NCBI RefSeq assembly: GCF_000019905.1
Contig: NC_010556.1
Coordinates: 2,970,137-3,034,136, forward strand
DNA length: 64,000 bases
Reading direction: 5' to 3'
Source: Exiguobacterium artemiae 255-15
GTDB taxonomy: Bacteria > Bacillota > Bacilli > Exiguobacteriales > Exiguobacteriaceae
Shown here: positions 27,281 through 35,450 of the stretch, one piece after another
Layout: the number at the start of each line of letters is the position of its first letter
How positions within the stretch are numbered: the stretch's first letter is position 1
The notes under the pieces: generated by a model
The model's input: the letters and a program-made list of their open reading frames with translations, nothing else
What the model was told of the DNA's origin: nothing
Database searches by the model: none
Position numbers and translations under genes: made by a program

Positions 27281-27805
27281 TTAGTTGGATTCCGCTTCAA
27301 GTCGAATCTTTAAACAGGTGAATTCAAACGGTGTATCGCATGTCAATCGCTCCAAACGCCGTTTTCCGACGCGCCGGTCGAGCAACGCAAAACCGCGGAT
27401 GAAGGCATGGGGATGCGTCAACGCCTCTTCAATCGCGAGCGTCGGATACAGCAACAAATCCTTTTGTACGTCGTAACTGGCATGCCATCCCTCTTCCTCC
27501 AACTCACGTTCAATCTGCTCATATAATACACGTGATGTGTTGAACCAATCCGATTGAAAAATCTCCAGTGTAATTCGCTCCGGTTTTTCCGGCAAGCGCT
27601 TCTTCGCCAACGCATAACGACGGTCCGCTTCGAACGTAAACCGCAAATCCTCCGCCCGGAAAATTTCTTCCCCGTCCAGTGTCATCCAGACTCGGGCTTC
27701 GCCGTCATGAAAATGCCGGTCAACTGTGGCATACAAATCGAGACGCGGTCGAAGTGACGGCGCGACGAACGATAATATCTGCTTTTTCATTTTTGAGAAT
27801 TGCAT
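27281..27805 (-). CDS. SF0329-like hypothetical protein, 174 aa
   Basis: The N-terminus QFSKMKKQILSFVAPSLRPRLDLYATVDRHFHD, the segment VWMTLDGEEIF and the C-terminal LAIEEALTHPHAFIRGFALLDRRVGKRRL follow a small family of bacterial proteins of unknown function that I recall as the SF0329 family. The conserved LDRRVGKRRL stretch is basic, but no catalytic motif is visible. The start is secure, with AAAGGAGG seven bases upstream. It is a single gene between dus and the GH3 operon. Confidence 0.7.
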   Translation of the reverse strand: MQFSKMKKQILSFVAPSLRPRLDLYATVDRHFHDGEARVWMTLDGEEIFRAEDLRFTFEADRRYALAKKRLPEKPERITLEIFQSDWFNTSRVLYEQIERELEEEGWHASYDVQKDLLLYPTLAIEEALTHPHAFIRGFALLDRRVGKRRLERLTCDTPFEFTCLKIRLEAESN

Positions 27806-27827
27806 CGGGTCCTCCTTTAAAACGCGT

Positions 27828-27862
27828 TAAACACCAGGCAGCAACTGACTGCCTGGTGTTTA
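27828..27862. terminator. 14-bp hairpin after the GH3 gene
   Basis: TAAACACCAGGCAG pairs perfectly with CTGCCTGGTGTTTA. The U tract is short in both directions, but the position right after the GH3 stop fits termination. Confidence 0.7.
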
Positions 27863-27865
27863 AGT

Positions 27866-30640
27866 TTACCCGTTTTTCATATGGAACGATTCCGTTAACG
27901 TAAAGGTGATGTTTTTGAGCTCAAGCCCGCCAAGTGCAAAATACAGCTTGAAGTAGTTGTGTGGATTAAAGACAAAGACATCTTTTGTCTGCGTCACCCA
28001 TTCGCCGTTTGTTCCGTTAAACGTAAACGTCGCGACCGGCATGTTGTTCGCAAACAATGTCACCGGCATCTGCGCGAGTTCCCCGGCATACGACCGGGCT
28101 TCAAACATGACGTGGTACATCCCGGTTTCTTCCGCCGTCACGGCGAAGACATGACTGCTTCCGGTCGACGTGTCGAGTTCGTCGAAGACAATCGGAACGC
28201 CGCTCTGGAGTTGCTGATGCGTTACGGCCTGTTCGTTCAGATCATCCGTTTCTTCCGGTAATCCGGTGACGTCGACTGTTGATTCCTGACCAAGTGTCCG
28301 CTCCATGACCGGTGACCGCAGGATGAACTGACAGATATTCGCCGCACTCCGTAACAATTCCGCCCGTGTCAACGTCCCGTCTGCAAGCGACGACAGCGTA
28401 TCATCCTCAAACGGATTCGCACCCGGTTCTCCGACGACCATGTAGAGATCGTTTTGCGAACGGACCATCGTCGCCGTCTGTTGCCGGTTGGCTTCCGTTT
28501 CTTCGGTATTGATTTTCGCCCACCAGTCGGTCATGACGACACCGTCAAAGCCCCACTCATCACGGAGAATCCGGGTGTTCTGATCATACAGGCCGGCGGT
28601 CCACAGACCATTGACGGCACCGTATGTCGTCATGATCGCATATGCCTGTCCCCGTTTGACGGCATGTTCAAATCCTTTTAAATAAATCTCCCGCAAGGCC
28701 CGCTCCGAGACGATCGAATCGAGATCATGGCGATGGAATTCCTGGTTATTGGCACTTAAATGCTTCAGCGTTCCAGTCACCCCGACCCGGTGCATCCCGT
28801 CGAGCTGGGCGACAGCCATCATCCCCGTCAGATGCGGATCTTCCGAGAAGTACTCGAAGTTCCGACCGTTGAGCGGATGATGATGGATGTTCATCCCCGG
28901 TCCAAGCAACGTATCGATGCCGTTTTTCCGGAGTTCGAGCCCAGTCATCTCAAATAAGTCCGCCACCAACTCGACGTTGAACGTCGACGCGACAAGCGTT
29001 CCGTTCGGTAGTGAGAAGGCTTTAGTTCCGATATCCATCCGGATTCCGGACGGACCGTCGGCACAGCAGGCCGCCGGAATCCCGAATGCCGTCAGCCGGT
29101 CGGTCACACCGCCAAAAGCAGCCGCTGTTCCCGGTGTGACGCGCGGTGAGTTCATCCCTTCGCCGCGGACGATCGCTGCCAGATCCTCATCCGTCAATTG
29201 ATCGAGGAACACGTCGAGGGACGTCTTCTCTTCATAGACATCCTTCAGTGTCAGACCTTGATCTTCCGAATACGTGCGTGCTGCCGGTCGTTCGGCGAGA
29301 CGGCGGGCTTCCGGATCGATTGTCCGCAGCGGTGTCGCTTCGTACGTGACGTCATAACCGGTTTCCGTCTTGCATGGCTTCAGCCGGTCGAATGCCGTGA
29401 CCGGAGCCATGTTTTCGCTTAACGTCTCGGTGACACGTAACGTGTCAATCGTTTGTGTCGCCACGTGCGCCGCGGTCCGGACGTCCGTGCCGACGTACAG
29501 ATGATACGCTCCTGCTTCAATGACGTAAGAGGATTTATGCCCCGTCATACCGGCATCATCGTAGCTCGCGTATTCCGTCAGCGGTACCGTCAACGTTACC
29601 GTCTCCTGTTGACCCGGTTCCAGCTGTTGCGTCTTCGCAAAGGCTACGAGTCCGCGTGCCGGATTGCCGAGTTGTCCCTGTGGTTTCTCGAGATACACCT
29701 GGACGACTTCTTTCCCGCTGCGTGTCCCTGTATTCGTGACGGTGACTGTCAATGTGACCTGTTGCTCCGTCATGTCGACCCTTTCTGTTACGGCGTCAAA
29801 CGTCGTATAGGATAAACCAAACCCAAACGGATACAGGACGTCGTCTTTCGCAAACGTCTCGAAGTAGCGGTACCCGACGTAGATGTCTTCCTTGTAGATC
29901 GCCCGGTCTTCGTGACCGAAGTATGGCGTCGACGGATACGCGTCGAGTGAACGGGCAATCGTATCCGGCAGTTTCCCGGATGGTGTGACCGCTCCCGTCA
30001 AGAGATCGACTAGGGCATTTCCGCCCTCCATCCCGCCTTGCCACGCATACAAAATCGCACTTGGATCAAAATCAAGCGCCCACTGCATGTCGATGACATT
30101 GCCGACGTTTAACAAGACAACGGTCTTCGGGAACGCCTGTGAGACTTTTTCAATCAAGGTTAATTCGACGTCCGTCAGCAGGTAACTGCCCGGGTCTGCC
30201 GTATTGTCACGGTCTTCACCGGCCGTCCGACCGATCATGACGATGGCGACATCCGACTGCACCGCCGCTTGAGCGACGACTTCGTCCGTGACCGGCATTT
30301 CCTCTTGCGACCAGGGTTCCGCCGCCCAGCCTTCGCCTTTATCAAATGGATGATCTTTCAGCCAGACTTCATACACGTCGAGCAACGATTGGTTTACCGT
30401 CACATCCGGATGGTCTTGCAACGCTTCGAGCGGACTTGTCACGTGTGTGACGTTCACCATCCCTCCCGATCCCGTTCCGCTTTTGTAATAGTTGAACTGA
30501 TTGCGTCCGAACACCGAGACTGTTGTCCCCGCTGACAGCGGCAACGTCTGCTTGTCATTCTTCAGCAGGACCGCCCCTTCTGCGACCGTCTGTCTCGCCA
30601 GTGCCGTATAGGCGTTCCAATCTAATGTATAAGTCGTCAT
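27866..30640 (-). CDS. GH3 beta-glucosidase with circularly permuted domain order, 924 aa
   Basis: A family 3 glycoside hydrolase. The usual C-terminal half comes first: an alpha/beta sandwich with AEGAVLLKNDKQTLPL (about residues 18-33) and GRTAGEDRDNTADPGSYLL, then a fibronectin-III-like domain (VTNTGTRSGKEVVQVYL). The (beta/alpha)8 catalytic domain follows (about 470-780), with CCADGPSGIRMD, KHLSANNQEFHRHDLDS and the nucleophile Asp in GVVMTDWW near residue 702. A beta-rich module ends the protein. This inverted order is known from rumen-type beta-glucosidases. No signal peptide, so it acts on imported oligosaccharides. The esterase gene ends 4 bp upstream. Confidence 0.93.
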   Translation of the reverse strand: MTTYTLDWNAYTALARQTVAEGAVLLKNDKQTLPLSAGTTVSVFGRNQFNYYKSGTGSGGMVNVTHVTSPLEALQDHPDVTVNQSLLDVYEVWLKDHPFDKGEGWAAEPWSQEEMPVTDEVVAQAAVQSDVAIVMIGRTAGEDRDNTADPGSYLLTDVELTLIEKVSQAFPKTVVLLNVGNVIDMQWALDFDPSAILYAWQGGMEGGNALVDLLTGAVTPSGKLPDTIARSLDAYPSTPYFGHEDRAIYKEDIYVGYRYFETFAKDDVLYPFGFGLSYTTFDAVTERVDMTEQQVTLTVTVTNTGTRSGKEVVQVYLEKPQGQLGNPARGLVAFAKTQQLEPGQQETVTLTVPLTEYASYDDAGMTGHKSSYVIEAGAYHLYVGTDVRTAAHVATQTIDTLRVTETLSENMAPVTAFDRLKPCKTETGYDVTYEATPLRTIDPEARRLAERPAARTYSEDQGLTLKDVYEEKTSLDVFLDQLTDEDLAAIVRGEGMNSPRVTPGTAAAFGGVTDRLTAFGIPAACCADGPSGIRMDIGTKAFSLPNGTLVASTFNVELVADLFEMTGLELRKNGIDTLLGPGMNIHHHPLNGRNFEYFSEDPHLTGMMAVAQLDGMHRVGVTGTLKHLSANNQEFHRHDLDSIVSERALREIYLKGFEHAVKRGQAYAIMTTYGAVNGLWTAGLYDQNTRILRDEWGFDGVVMTDWWAKINTEETEANRQQTATMVRSQNDLYMVVGEPGANPFEDDTLSSLADGTLTRAELLRSAANICQFILRSPVMERTLGQESTVDVTGLPEETDDLNEQAVTHQQLQSGVPIVFDELDTSTGSSHVFAVTAEETGMYHVMFEARSYAGELAQMPVTLFANNMPVATFTFNGTNGEWVTQTKDVFVFNPHNYFKLYFALGGLELKNITFTLTESFHMKNG

Positions 30641-30644
30641 CTGC

Positions 30645-31751
30645 TTATCCCCCTATGGTGTTCGTATCAGATTTCATTACCGCAAACCGGTTCTGAAGAC
30701 CGTTTGCAATTTCCGTGATGCAGTCTTCCGCTTGCGGATACTGCCCGAGCTTTTCGATAAAGGCATGATCCATGCCGTTGTATTGAATGCGTTTTGTTTT
30801 GACGCCTGACCGCGCGAGTTTTCGTCCGTACGCTTCGCCTTCGAGACGAAGATAATCGTATTCCGCCGTGATGATCAATGCGTCAGGCAGTCCTGTCAAC
30901 TTGTCGCTGAAGAGCGGAGAGACATGTGGATCCTGGACGTCCGTCGTCCCTTGCAGGTACAACCGGTTCAACAATCCATCCGAGTCTTCCAGAGCTGTGA
31001 CGATTCCTTCAAGTAACTCCCGATTCTCGTTCATCTCGTATGCGTCAAGACGCCAGTTGAAATCATCCGTCGGCAGAGCCGCGAGATTGACGACCGGATA
31101 GAGCAGGACTTGGTACTGGATCATCTCTGTCTGTTGTTCGCGGTCAAGCAGGGCACAGACCGTCGCTAAGTTCCCGCCGGCACTATCACCGGCTACAGCC
31201 AATTGTTCACGGTTAATCCCGAGTTCTTCCCCCTGTTCATAAACCCATTTGACGGCCGTAAAACAGTCGTTCAGACCGGCTGGAAATGGATGTTCCGGTG
31301 CGAGTCGGTAATCGATCGAAATCACGACGACGTTCGCCCGCTCCGCCAACAACCGGCAAGGATGTTCAACCGGTTCAAGCGTTCCGCCGAAAAAGCCGCC
31401 GCCGTGAAAATAGACAACCGCCGGTAACGGTTCCGTCGACCGGGGACGATAGATCCGCGCCGGGATCGGTTGTTCGGCACTTGGAATCATGATGTCTTCC
31501 GTCGTGATGTCTGTCGTCGTCAGGTCGGTATTGATCCACCCCATCCCGGCCCGCGCTGCTTCGAGTGAAAAAGGGCCGACCGGTGAACTGTCCTGCTGTT
31601 GCTGCATCATGACTTCCAAGACGCGCGGATCAAGTACGCCGCTTTCCGTCCGGTCCGGTACCGGCTTGATCACGACTTCAACACCATCCTGCCGTTCACC
31701 GGTCTTTTTTTGTGCTAACCGGTCGACCCATTGCTGATAATCCTGTCCCAT
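30645..31751 (-). CDS. HSL-family alpha/beta-hydrolase (esterase/deacetylase), 368 aa
   Basis: The hormone-sensitive-lipase signature is complete: the oxyanion HGGG in VVYFHGGGFFGG, the nucleophile elbow GDSAGGN with Ser near residue 187, Asp in TAEYDYLRLEG and His in GMDHAFIEKLG. A cap region lies at the N-terminus. There is no signal peptide. An AAAGGAGGA precedes the ATG at 31751, which is preferred over the in-frame start at 31799. It is the promoter-proximal gene in a pair with the GH3 enzyme, so it may remove acetyl or other acyl groups from the same glycosides; that is inference from context. Confidence 0.87.
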   Translation of the reverse strand: MGQDYQQWVDRLAQKKTGERQDGVEVVIKPVPDRTESGVLDPRVLEVMMQQQQDSSPVGPFSLEAARAGMGWINTDLTTTDITTEDIMIPSAEQPIPARIYRPRSTEPLPAVVYFHGGGFFGGTLEPVEHPCRLLAERANVVVISIDYRLAPEHPFPAGLNDCFTAVKWVYEQGEELGINREQLAVAGDSAGGNLATVCALLDREQQTEMIQYQVLLYPVVNLAALPTDDFNWRLDAYEMNENRELLEGIVTALEDSDGLLNRLYLQGTTDVQDPHVSPLFSDKLTGLPDALIITAEYDYLRLEGEAYGRKLARSGVKTKRIQYNGMDHAFIEKLGQYPQAEDCITEIANGLQNRFAVMKSDTNTIGG

Positions 31752-31818
31752 GCTTATTCCTCCTTTAACCGAATCGTTCACTTGTTTATAAGAAATCATT
31801 CATTTGTAAAAATAAGTA

Positions 31819-31833
31819 TCGAAACCGCTTTCG
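31819..31833 (-). promoter_or_regulatory. weak cre-like site upstream of esterase-GH3 operon
   Basis: TCGAAACCGCTTTCG is nearly palindromic and fits the cre consensus except at two outer positions. It is placed about 70 bp before the esterase start. Catabolite repression of a glycosidase operon would make sense, but the match is marginal. Confidence 0.35.
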
Positions 31834-31939
31834 TAAATAATTAAAAAAATGTCCGATATCTCTTTTTCTTAAAAGATACCGCTTACAAAACCAATCATAC
31901 GCATCTTTATCCGATTAATCAATCATTCTGGATGATTCA

Positions 31940-32006
31940 AAAAAAGCCACTTGTCTTTCACGTGTTTTCCTTGTCGGAATGACGTGAAACGAGTGGCTTT
32001 TTTAAA
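31940..32006 (-). terminator. terminator of the DUF4317 gene
   Basis: AAAAAAGCCACT and TTTCACGT arms pair with ACGTGAAA and AGTGGCTTTTTT around an 18-base loop. It is immediately downstream of the DUF4317 stop and can work from both sides. Confidence 0.85.
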
Positions 32007-33203
32007 TTAGCTTAAGATATTTTCTTCTGAAACGAGCGTGAATCCGTCGATGACCGTGTCTTCCTCGACTTCGATCAACAGACATTGTTTGCCGTTGTAA
32101 TTGACCTGCTTAATGTACTTCAAGTCTTGAGCACTGACGGAGATATTTGCAACTTTCGTATTGATTTTAATCGATTTCGCTTCATAGTTCGGGACGATGT
32201 TACTCGCCTTCATTTCGTACGCCGTATCATCGATGACCGTCTTAAAGGCACGTTCGACCTGTTCCGTACTGACGTCTTCGATGCCGCTCGCTTTTAAGAC
32301 CCGTTCGACTTCTTTGACGTCCAGCATCGGAGTATCTTCCGGCTCGTCTTCCTTTTCGTCTTCTACGACGAGCAAGTGATTGACTTCCTCATAGACACCC
32401 GCGAGCGTTTTTGAATCGACTGATTCGCCGATGACCAGTTTGACGATCTCTTCAAATACCGCTTTGTCTTCTTCCGCCGTCACGATCTGATCACCGTTCA
32501 GGACATTTTCGATGAACAGCAGGTCTGGTTTATTCGGTTTGCTTGCTGTGTAAAGGACACGGTTGACGTCCGCCGCATTGTCCGTGAAGCATGGAAATAA
32601 AAAGCCGCCAATTGGTGACGCCAGTTTGATGACCGGATTGATCAGCAGGTTCGACTTGAACTCGAGATCGACATAGTCGAAGACAAGCGACTGTTTCGGC
32701 AGTTCCGTCTGGTTGAGACTGCTGAGAATAAACGGTGTCGTATAGACTTCATCGTTCTTATCCACTTCCGTCTCATCCGCCTGACGTTTCGTTGTTTTGT
32801 AATACTGTCCCCGGATGAACGTGACGACGATATCGTTTTCGTACTGCACGTCCTGGACCATCTTCAGCGCGATCTGTTGCATCTGCTCCGTCCAGTCTTC
32901 CGTCTCTTCCGTGTACAGCCCTTCGTACAACAGTTGTTGCGTATGTCCGGTCGCGCCTTCTTCCGGCTGCTGGAACTTGACCTCAAACAGCTTGATGTCG
33001 AGTTTCCCGGTCAGGACTTTCTTGAAGTTCGCGAGGAACAGTTCCTGTTGCTCGAGTTCAAGAAAGGCAAACGGTCGGCTTTCCTCATAGAAGATTTCAC
33101 TCGTTTCTTTGCGGATATATACATTATAAATTTCGTTGATTTTAAGTAGTTCCGAGTCGACCTTAAAATGGCGACGGATATCACTGATGTCTTGTTTGTT
33201 CAT
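32007..33203 (-). CDS. DUF4317 protein, 398 aa
   Basis: The protein matches the DUF4317 family of Firmicutes. It opens with MNKQDISDIRRHFKVDSELLKINEIYNVYIRK, has a middle with SPIGGFLFPCFTDNAADVNRVLYTASKP, and ends with a small beta domain (VAQISVS-like VANISVSAQDLKYIKQVNYNGKQCLLIEVEEDT). It is acidic, soluble and has no signal or membrane segment. Function is unknown for the family. Codon use is like the core genes, so it is not a recent import. It is monocistronic with a strong terminator. Confidence 0.85.
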   Translation of the reverse strand: MNKQDISDIRRHFKVDSELLKINEIYNVYIRKETSEIFYEESRPFAFLELEQQELFLANFKKVLTGKLDIKLFEVKFQQPEEGATGHTQQLLYEGLYTEETEDWTEQMQQIALKMVQDVQYENDIVVTFIRGQYYKTTKRQADETEVDKNDEVYTTPFILSSLNQTELPKQSLVFDYVDLEFKSNLLINPVIKLASPIGGFLFPCFTDNAADVNRVLYTASKPNKPDLLFIENVLNGDQIVTAEEDKAVFEEIVKLVIGESVDSKTLAGVYEEVNHLLVVEDEKEDEPEDTPMLDVKEVERVLKASGIEDVSTEQVERAFKTVIDDTAYEMKASNIVPNYEAKSIKINTKVANISVSAQDLKYIKQVNYNGKQCLLIEVEEDTVIDGFTLVSEENILS

Positions 33204-33250
33204 GGTACGGTCTCAGCTCCTTGGCGTTTGAATTCCTCGTTGCTCCTAAA

Positions 33251-33292
33251 AAAGGAGTGCCTCCTGTCCAAATCGAACAGAGGTACCCCTTT
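33251..33292 (-). terminator. hairpin downstream of small membrane-protein genes
   Basis: On the minus strand AAAGGGGTACCTCTGT pairs with ACAGGAGGCACTCCTTT and runs into TTTTT. It would end the transcript of the two small minus-strand genes just upstream. Confidence 0.75.
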
Positions 33293-33328
33293 ACTATACA
33301 AGATTTGAATCAGATTCGCTGACAGAGT

Positions 33329-33508
33329 TCAATTCTTTGCCCGGGAACTGAATAAATAATGTCGAATCAGATAACCGACCAGAACAATCAGCAACGCGAT
33401 GGAAAAGTAGACGATGAAATTTAGCGCGACCGGCAGAAAGATCGACACGACATAAATAATCATCACCGTGACGGCGTAGAACAGTAAAAATTGACTGATG
33501 GCTTTCAA
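33329..33508 (-). CDS. small membrane protein, 59 aa
   Basis: With a TTG start at 33508 behind CGAAAGGAG, the product is a two-helix membrane protein (FLLFYAVTVMIIYVVSIFLPVALNFIV, then YFSIALLIVLVGYLI) with a basic tail. A longer open frame starts at 33586 but overlaps the neighbour gene and has no site. I do not recognise the family. It follows another tiny membrane-protein gene by 28 bp, and the two are probably one transcript. Confidence 0.55.
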   Translation of the reverse strand: MKAISQFLLFYAVTVMIIYVVSIFLPVALNFIVYFSIALLIVLVGYLIRHYLFSSRAKN

Positions 33509-33536
33509 CGGACTTCTCCTTTCGATTTGGTTCTTG

Positions 33537-33755
33537 TTACTCCTGTTCGAATGCTCTAAAACTGTAGGAGTTCGTGATTGGTTCATGGATCACCAATTCG
33601 TAGCCAAAACCTCGTTCGTCTGCCTGCTCAACAATGGATTCAATCTGAATCGAGTTGAGATGACGTTGAACGAAAACAAGTGTAATGATCATCAAGACGA
33701 GCAGTCCTGCTAAAATAAAATTTGGTATAATGGACGTATGTAATCCTTTTTTCAT
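33537..33755 (-). CDS. small single-span membrane protein, 72 aa
   Basis: The ATG at 33755 follows GGAAGGAGCTGAGGGG. One hydrophobic helix (IIPNFILAGLLVLMIITLVFV) is followed by a polar outside or inside domain ending SYSFRAFEQE. The N-in, basic start (MKKGLHTS) suggests the C-terminal domain is exported. No family is recognised. It heads the two-gene unit with the next small membrane protein. Confidence 0.55.
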   Translation of the reverse strand: MKKGLHTSIIPNFILAGLLVLMIITLVFVQRHLNSIQIESIVEQADERGFGYELVIHEPITNSYSFRAFEQE

Positions 33756-33919
33756 CCCCTCAGCTCCTTCCTTCATTCATACGCTTTTTCTTATGTAAAG
33801 TTCCAGATTTCCCTATTGTCCTTCTTAAATGACACAGGTTTGATGGAAATTTGTTTAAGAAAAGTTCAACTAAGGAAAAAATCATACATACAGATCATGT
33901 AACAGAAAGCAGGTGTCTC

Positions 33920-34174
33920 ATGGTGACTCAAATCATCGGTCTCGTGTCAGTCTTCCTGGTTCTCGGCTTGATTTTTACCAATCGTTCTCTTCTGACCATC
34001 CTTCTGGTAGTGTTCGTAAGCTCAATTGTTTTGTTTTTTATACGAATTTTCCTGGAAAAAATGCCGCTCTTAGATGCTTTCTTTGATTCGTTTGGTTTTT
34101 TATCAAACATTGTTCTGGTTTTTCTAGTCGTCCATTTTTTCAAAAAACGATCAGCGCACGATAAAAGTCTGTAA
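33920..34174 (+). CDS. small membrane protein, 84 aa
   Basis: With the ATG at 33920 (AGGTG upstream), the protein has two to three hydrophobic helices (IIGLVSVFLVLGLIF, LLTILLVVFVSSIVLFFI, FGFLSNIVLVFLVVHFF) and a basic tail (KKRSAHDK). It is divergent from the two small membrane genes on the other strand. I do not recognise the family; the GTG one codon later is an equally possible start. Confidence 0.5.
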   Translation: MVTQIIGLVSVFLVLGLIFTNRSLLTILLVVFVSSIVLFFIRIFLEKMPLLDAFFDSFGFLSNIVLVFLVVHFFKKRSAHDKSL

Positions 34175-34176
34175 CC

Positions 34177-34205
34177 AAAGCATCCCAGTAGCGGGTGCTT
34201 TTTTC
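34177..34205 (+). terminator. terminator after small membrane gene
   Basis: AAAGCATCCC and GGGTGCTTT arms with a six-base loop, followed by a run of T. Confidence 0.8.
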
Positions 34206-34445
34206 ACGTTAAAAGTCTTCGCAATTTTAATGTATGCACTCCATGTTTTATCTGATATTGATTTTAATTTTTTTTATAATTCCTTTCTCCATTACTTTAG
34301 GCTTAATTCCAAAAAAATATTTCCGGTAAAAAGTATTCAACTTTTGTAATGTTTACATTATTTTAACCCTATCCAAAATATTCGATGGCATACTGAGTGA
34401 GTTGAGAGGATTCTCTCATCACACTTACATAAGAGGAGGCAATTC
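34206..34445 (+). promoter_or_regulatory. A+T-rich promoter region of the nuclease gene
   Basis: No gene is seen. A TAATGT-TT-ACATTA inverted repeat (34347-34360) lies about 90 bp before the nuclease start and could be an operator; the sequence between it and the start contains several poor -10-like hexamers. The ribosome-binding site AGAGGAGG precedes the ATG at 34446. Confidence 0.4.
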
Positions 34446-35078
34446 ATGTTCCAGAAAATCAAGCTACTCGCCGTATCGTTTGTTTTGCTTCTCACTGCGT
34501 TTCAGTTCGACCTCTCACCCGTTTCCGCACTCCCGTCCGGCATCCCGTCAAAAGCGACGGCTCAATCTGAGCTCAACGCACTGACAGTCAAGACCGAAAG
34601 TACAATGACCGGTTACTCCCGTGATCTCTTCCCGCATTGGAGCAGCCAAGGAAGCGGCTGTGACACCCGTCAAGTCGTTTTGAAACGCGATGCGGATTCT
34701 TACGTCGGCAGTTGTCCGGTCACGTCCGGCTCATGGTACAGTTATTATGATGGACTGACATTCACGAACCCGTCCGATCTCGACATCGATCATGTCGTGC
34801 CGCTCGCGGAAGCATGGCGTTCAGGTGCAAGCAGCTGGACGACAACGACACGTCAGGCATTCGCAAACGACCTCAACGGTCCGCAATTGATTGCCGTCTC
34901 CGCAAGCTCAAACCGTTCGAAGGGTGACCAGGATCCATCGACATGGAAACCAACTCGTGCCGGCGCAAGCTGTGCCTACTCGAAGATGTGGATTAATACA
35001 AAAAGTCGTTGGGGCTTAAGTCTCCAATCCTCTGAAAAAACAGCACTGCAAACGATGCTGAACACCTGTACATACTAA
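34446..35078 (+). CDS. secreted HNH-type nuclease (DUF1524/GmrSD C-terminal-like), 210 aa
   Basis: A Sec signal peptide (residues 1 to about 28, KIKLLAVSFVLLLTAF then cleavage near VSA) precedes a compact nuclease domain of the DUF1524 HNH type. The catalytic motif is DLDIDHVVPLAEAW (Asp-His at about 116-117), followed by LNGPQLIAVSASSNRSKGDQDPSTWKP with the second-shell Asn and the Lys-Gly-Asp-x-Asp-Pro-x-x-Trp hallmark. Four cysteines (CDTRQ, SCPV, SCAYS, NTCTY) could form two disulfides, as expected for an exported enzyme. Likely roles are DNA scavenging or competition. A small gene follows after 15 bp. Confidence 0.88.
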   Translation: MFQKIKLLAVSFVLLLTAFQFDLSPVSALPSGIPSKATAQSELNALTVKTESTMTGYSRDLFPHWSSQGSGCDTRQVVLKRDADSYVGSCPVTSGSWYSYYDGLTFTNPSDLDIDHVVPLAEAWRSGASSWTTTTRQAFANDLNGPQLIAVSASSNRSKGDQDPSTWKPTRAGASCAYSKMWINTKSRWGLSLQSSEKTALQTMLNTCTY

Positions 35079-35093
35079 GAAGGAGTCGATTCG

Positions 35094-35336
35094 ATGGAAA
35101 CGAAAACCTCTACGTTTACCGCCACGCACGGTGTGATGACGAATGAAGTCGGCGTCATCAGCGGCGAACTGGAATTACGGACGACCTGCCAGGAAGACGG
35201 CACACTCGAACTCGCCATCTCCTATGTTGGCTCAACCGACGTTTACACATTACCCGGCAAGGATTATCAGCTGCATGATGTCCGCGATCACGAAGTCGTG
35301 CACCGGATGTTAGCGACTGTGTTAGAACGAACTTGA
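35094..35336 (+). CDS. small acidic protein following the nuclease, 80 aa
   Basis: I do not recognise a family. It starts 15 bp after the nuclease stop with its own AAGAAGGAG site, so the two are very likely one operon. The product is cytosolic, acidic overall, beta-rich in the middle (LELRTTCQEDGTLELAISYVG) and ends in a short helix. A cytosolic inhibitor of the nuclease precursor is one possibility, purely from context. Its stop codon lies at the right end of the neighbouring TnpB element, so the last residue or two may be altered by the insertion. Confidence 0.55.
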   Translation: METKTSTFTATHGVMTNEVGVISGELELRTTCQEDGTLELAISYVGSTDVYTLPGKDYQLHDVRDHEVVHRMLATVLERT

Positions 35337-35450
35337 ACTACCTCCACCTACGCTTCACTTAGAGGTGAAGGATTCCTGAGTTATCCGACCTAACGGTCGA
35401 AAATTTATCAGGCTAACCCCGTCGTCCCGACGGTTGAAGAAGCTAAGATA
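35337..35450 (-). ncRNA. candidate omega (right-end) guide RNA of TnpB
   Basis: In characterised elements the tnpB 3' end and right end encode the omega RNA, with the guide read from DNA flanking the element. Here the minus-strand sequence after the stop folds as CGACC/GGTCG and CTTCAC/GTGAAG hairpins, then GTAGGTGGAGG and TTCAA at the edge. The guide would be the next 16-20 bases, inside the 80-aa gene next to the nuclease. This is inferred from family knowledge, not shown directly. Confidence 0.5.

Noticed and set aside
31958..31965. parS-like CACGTG in the DUF4317 terminator
   Set aside because: Only one half matches parS; the other half is part of the terminator stem.
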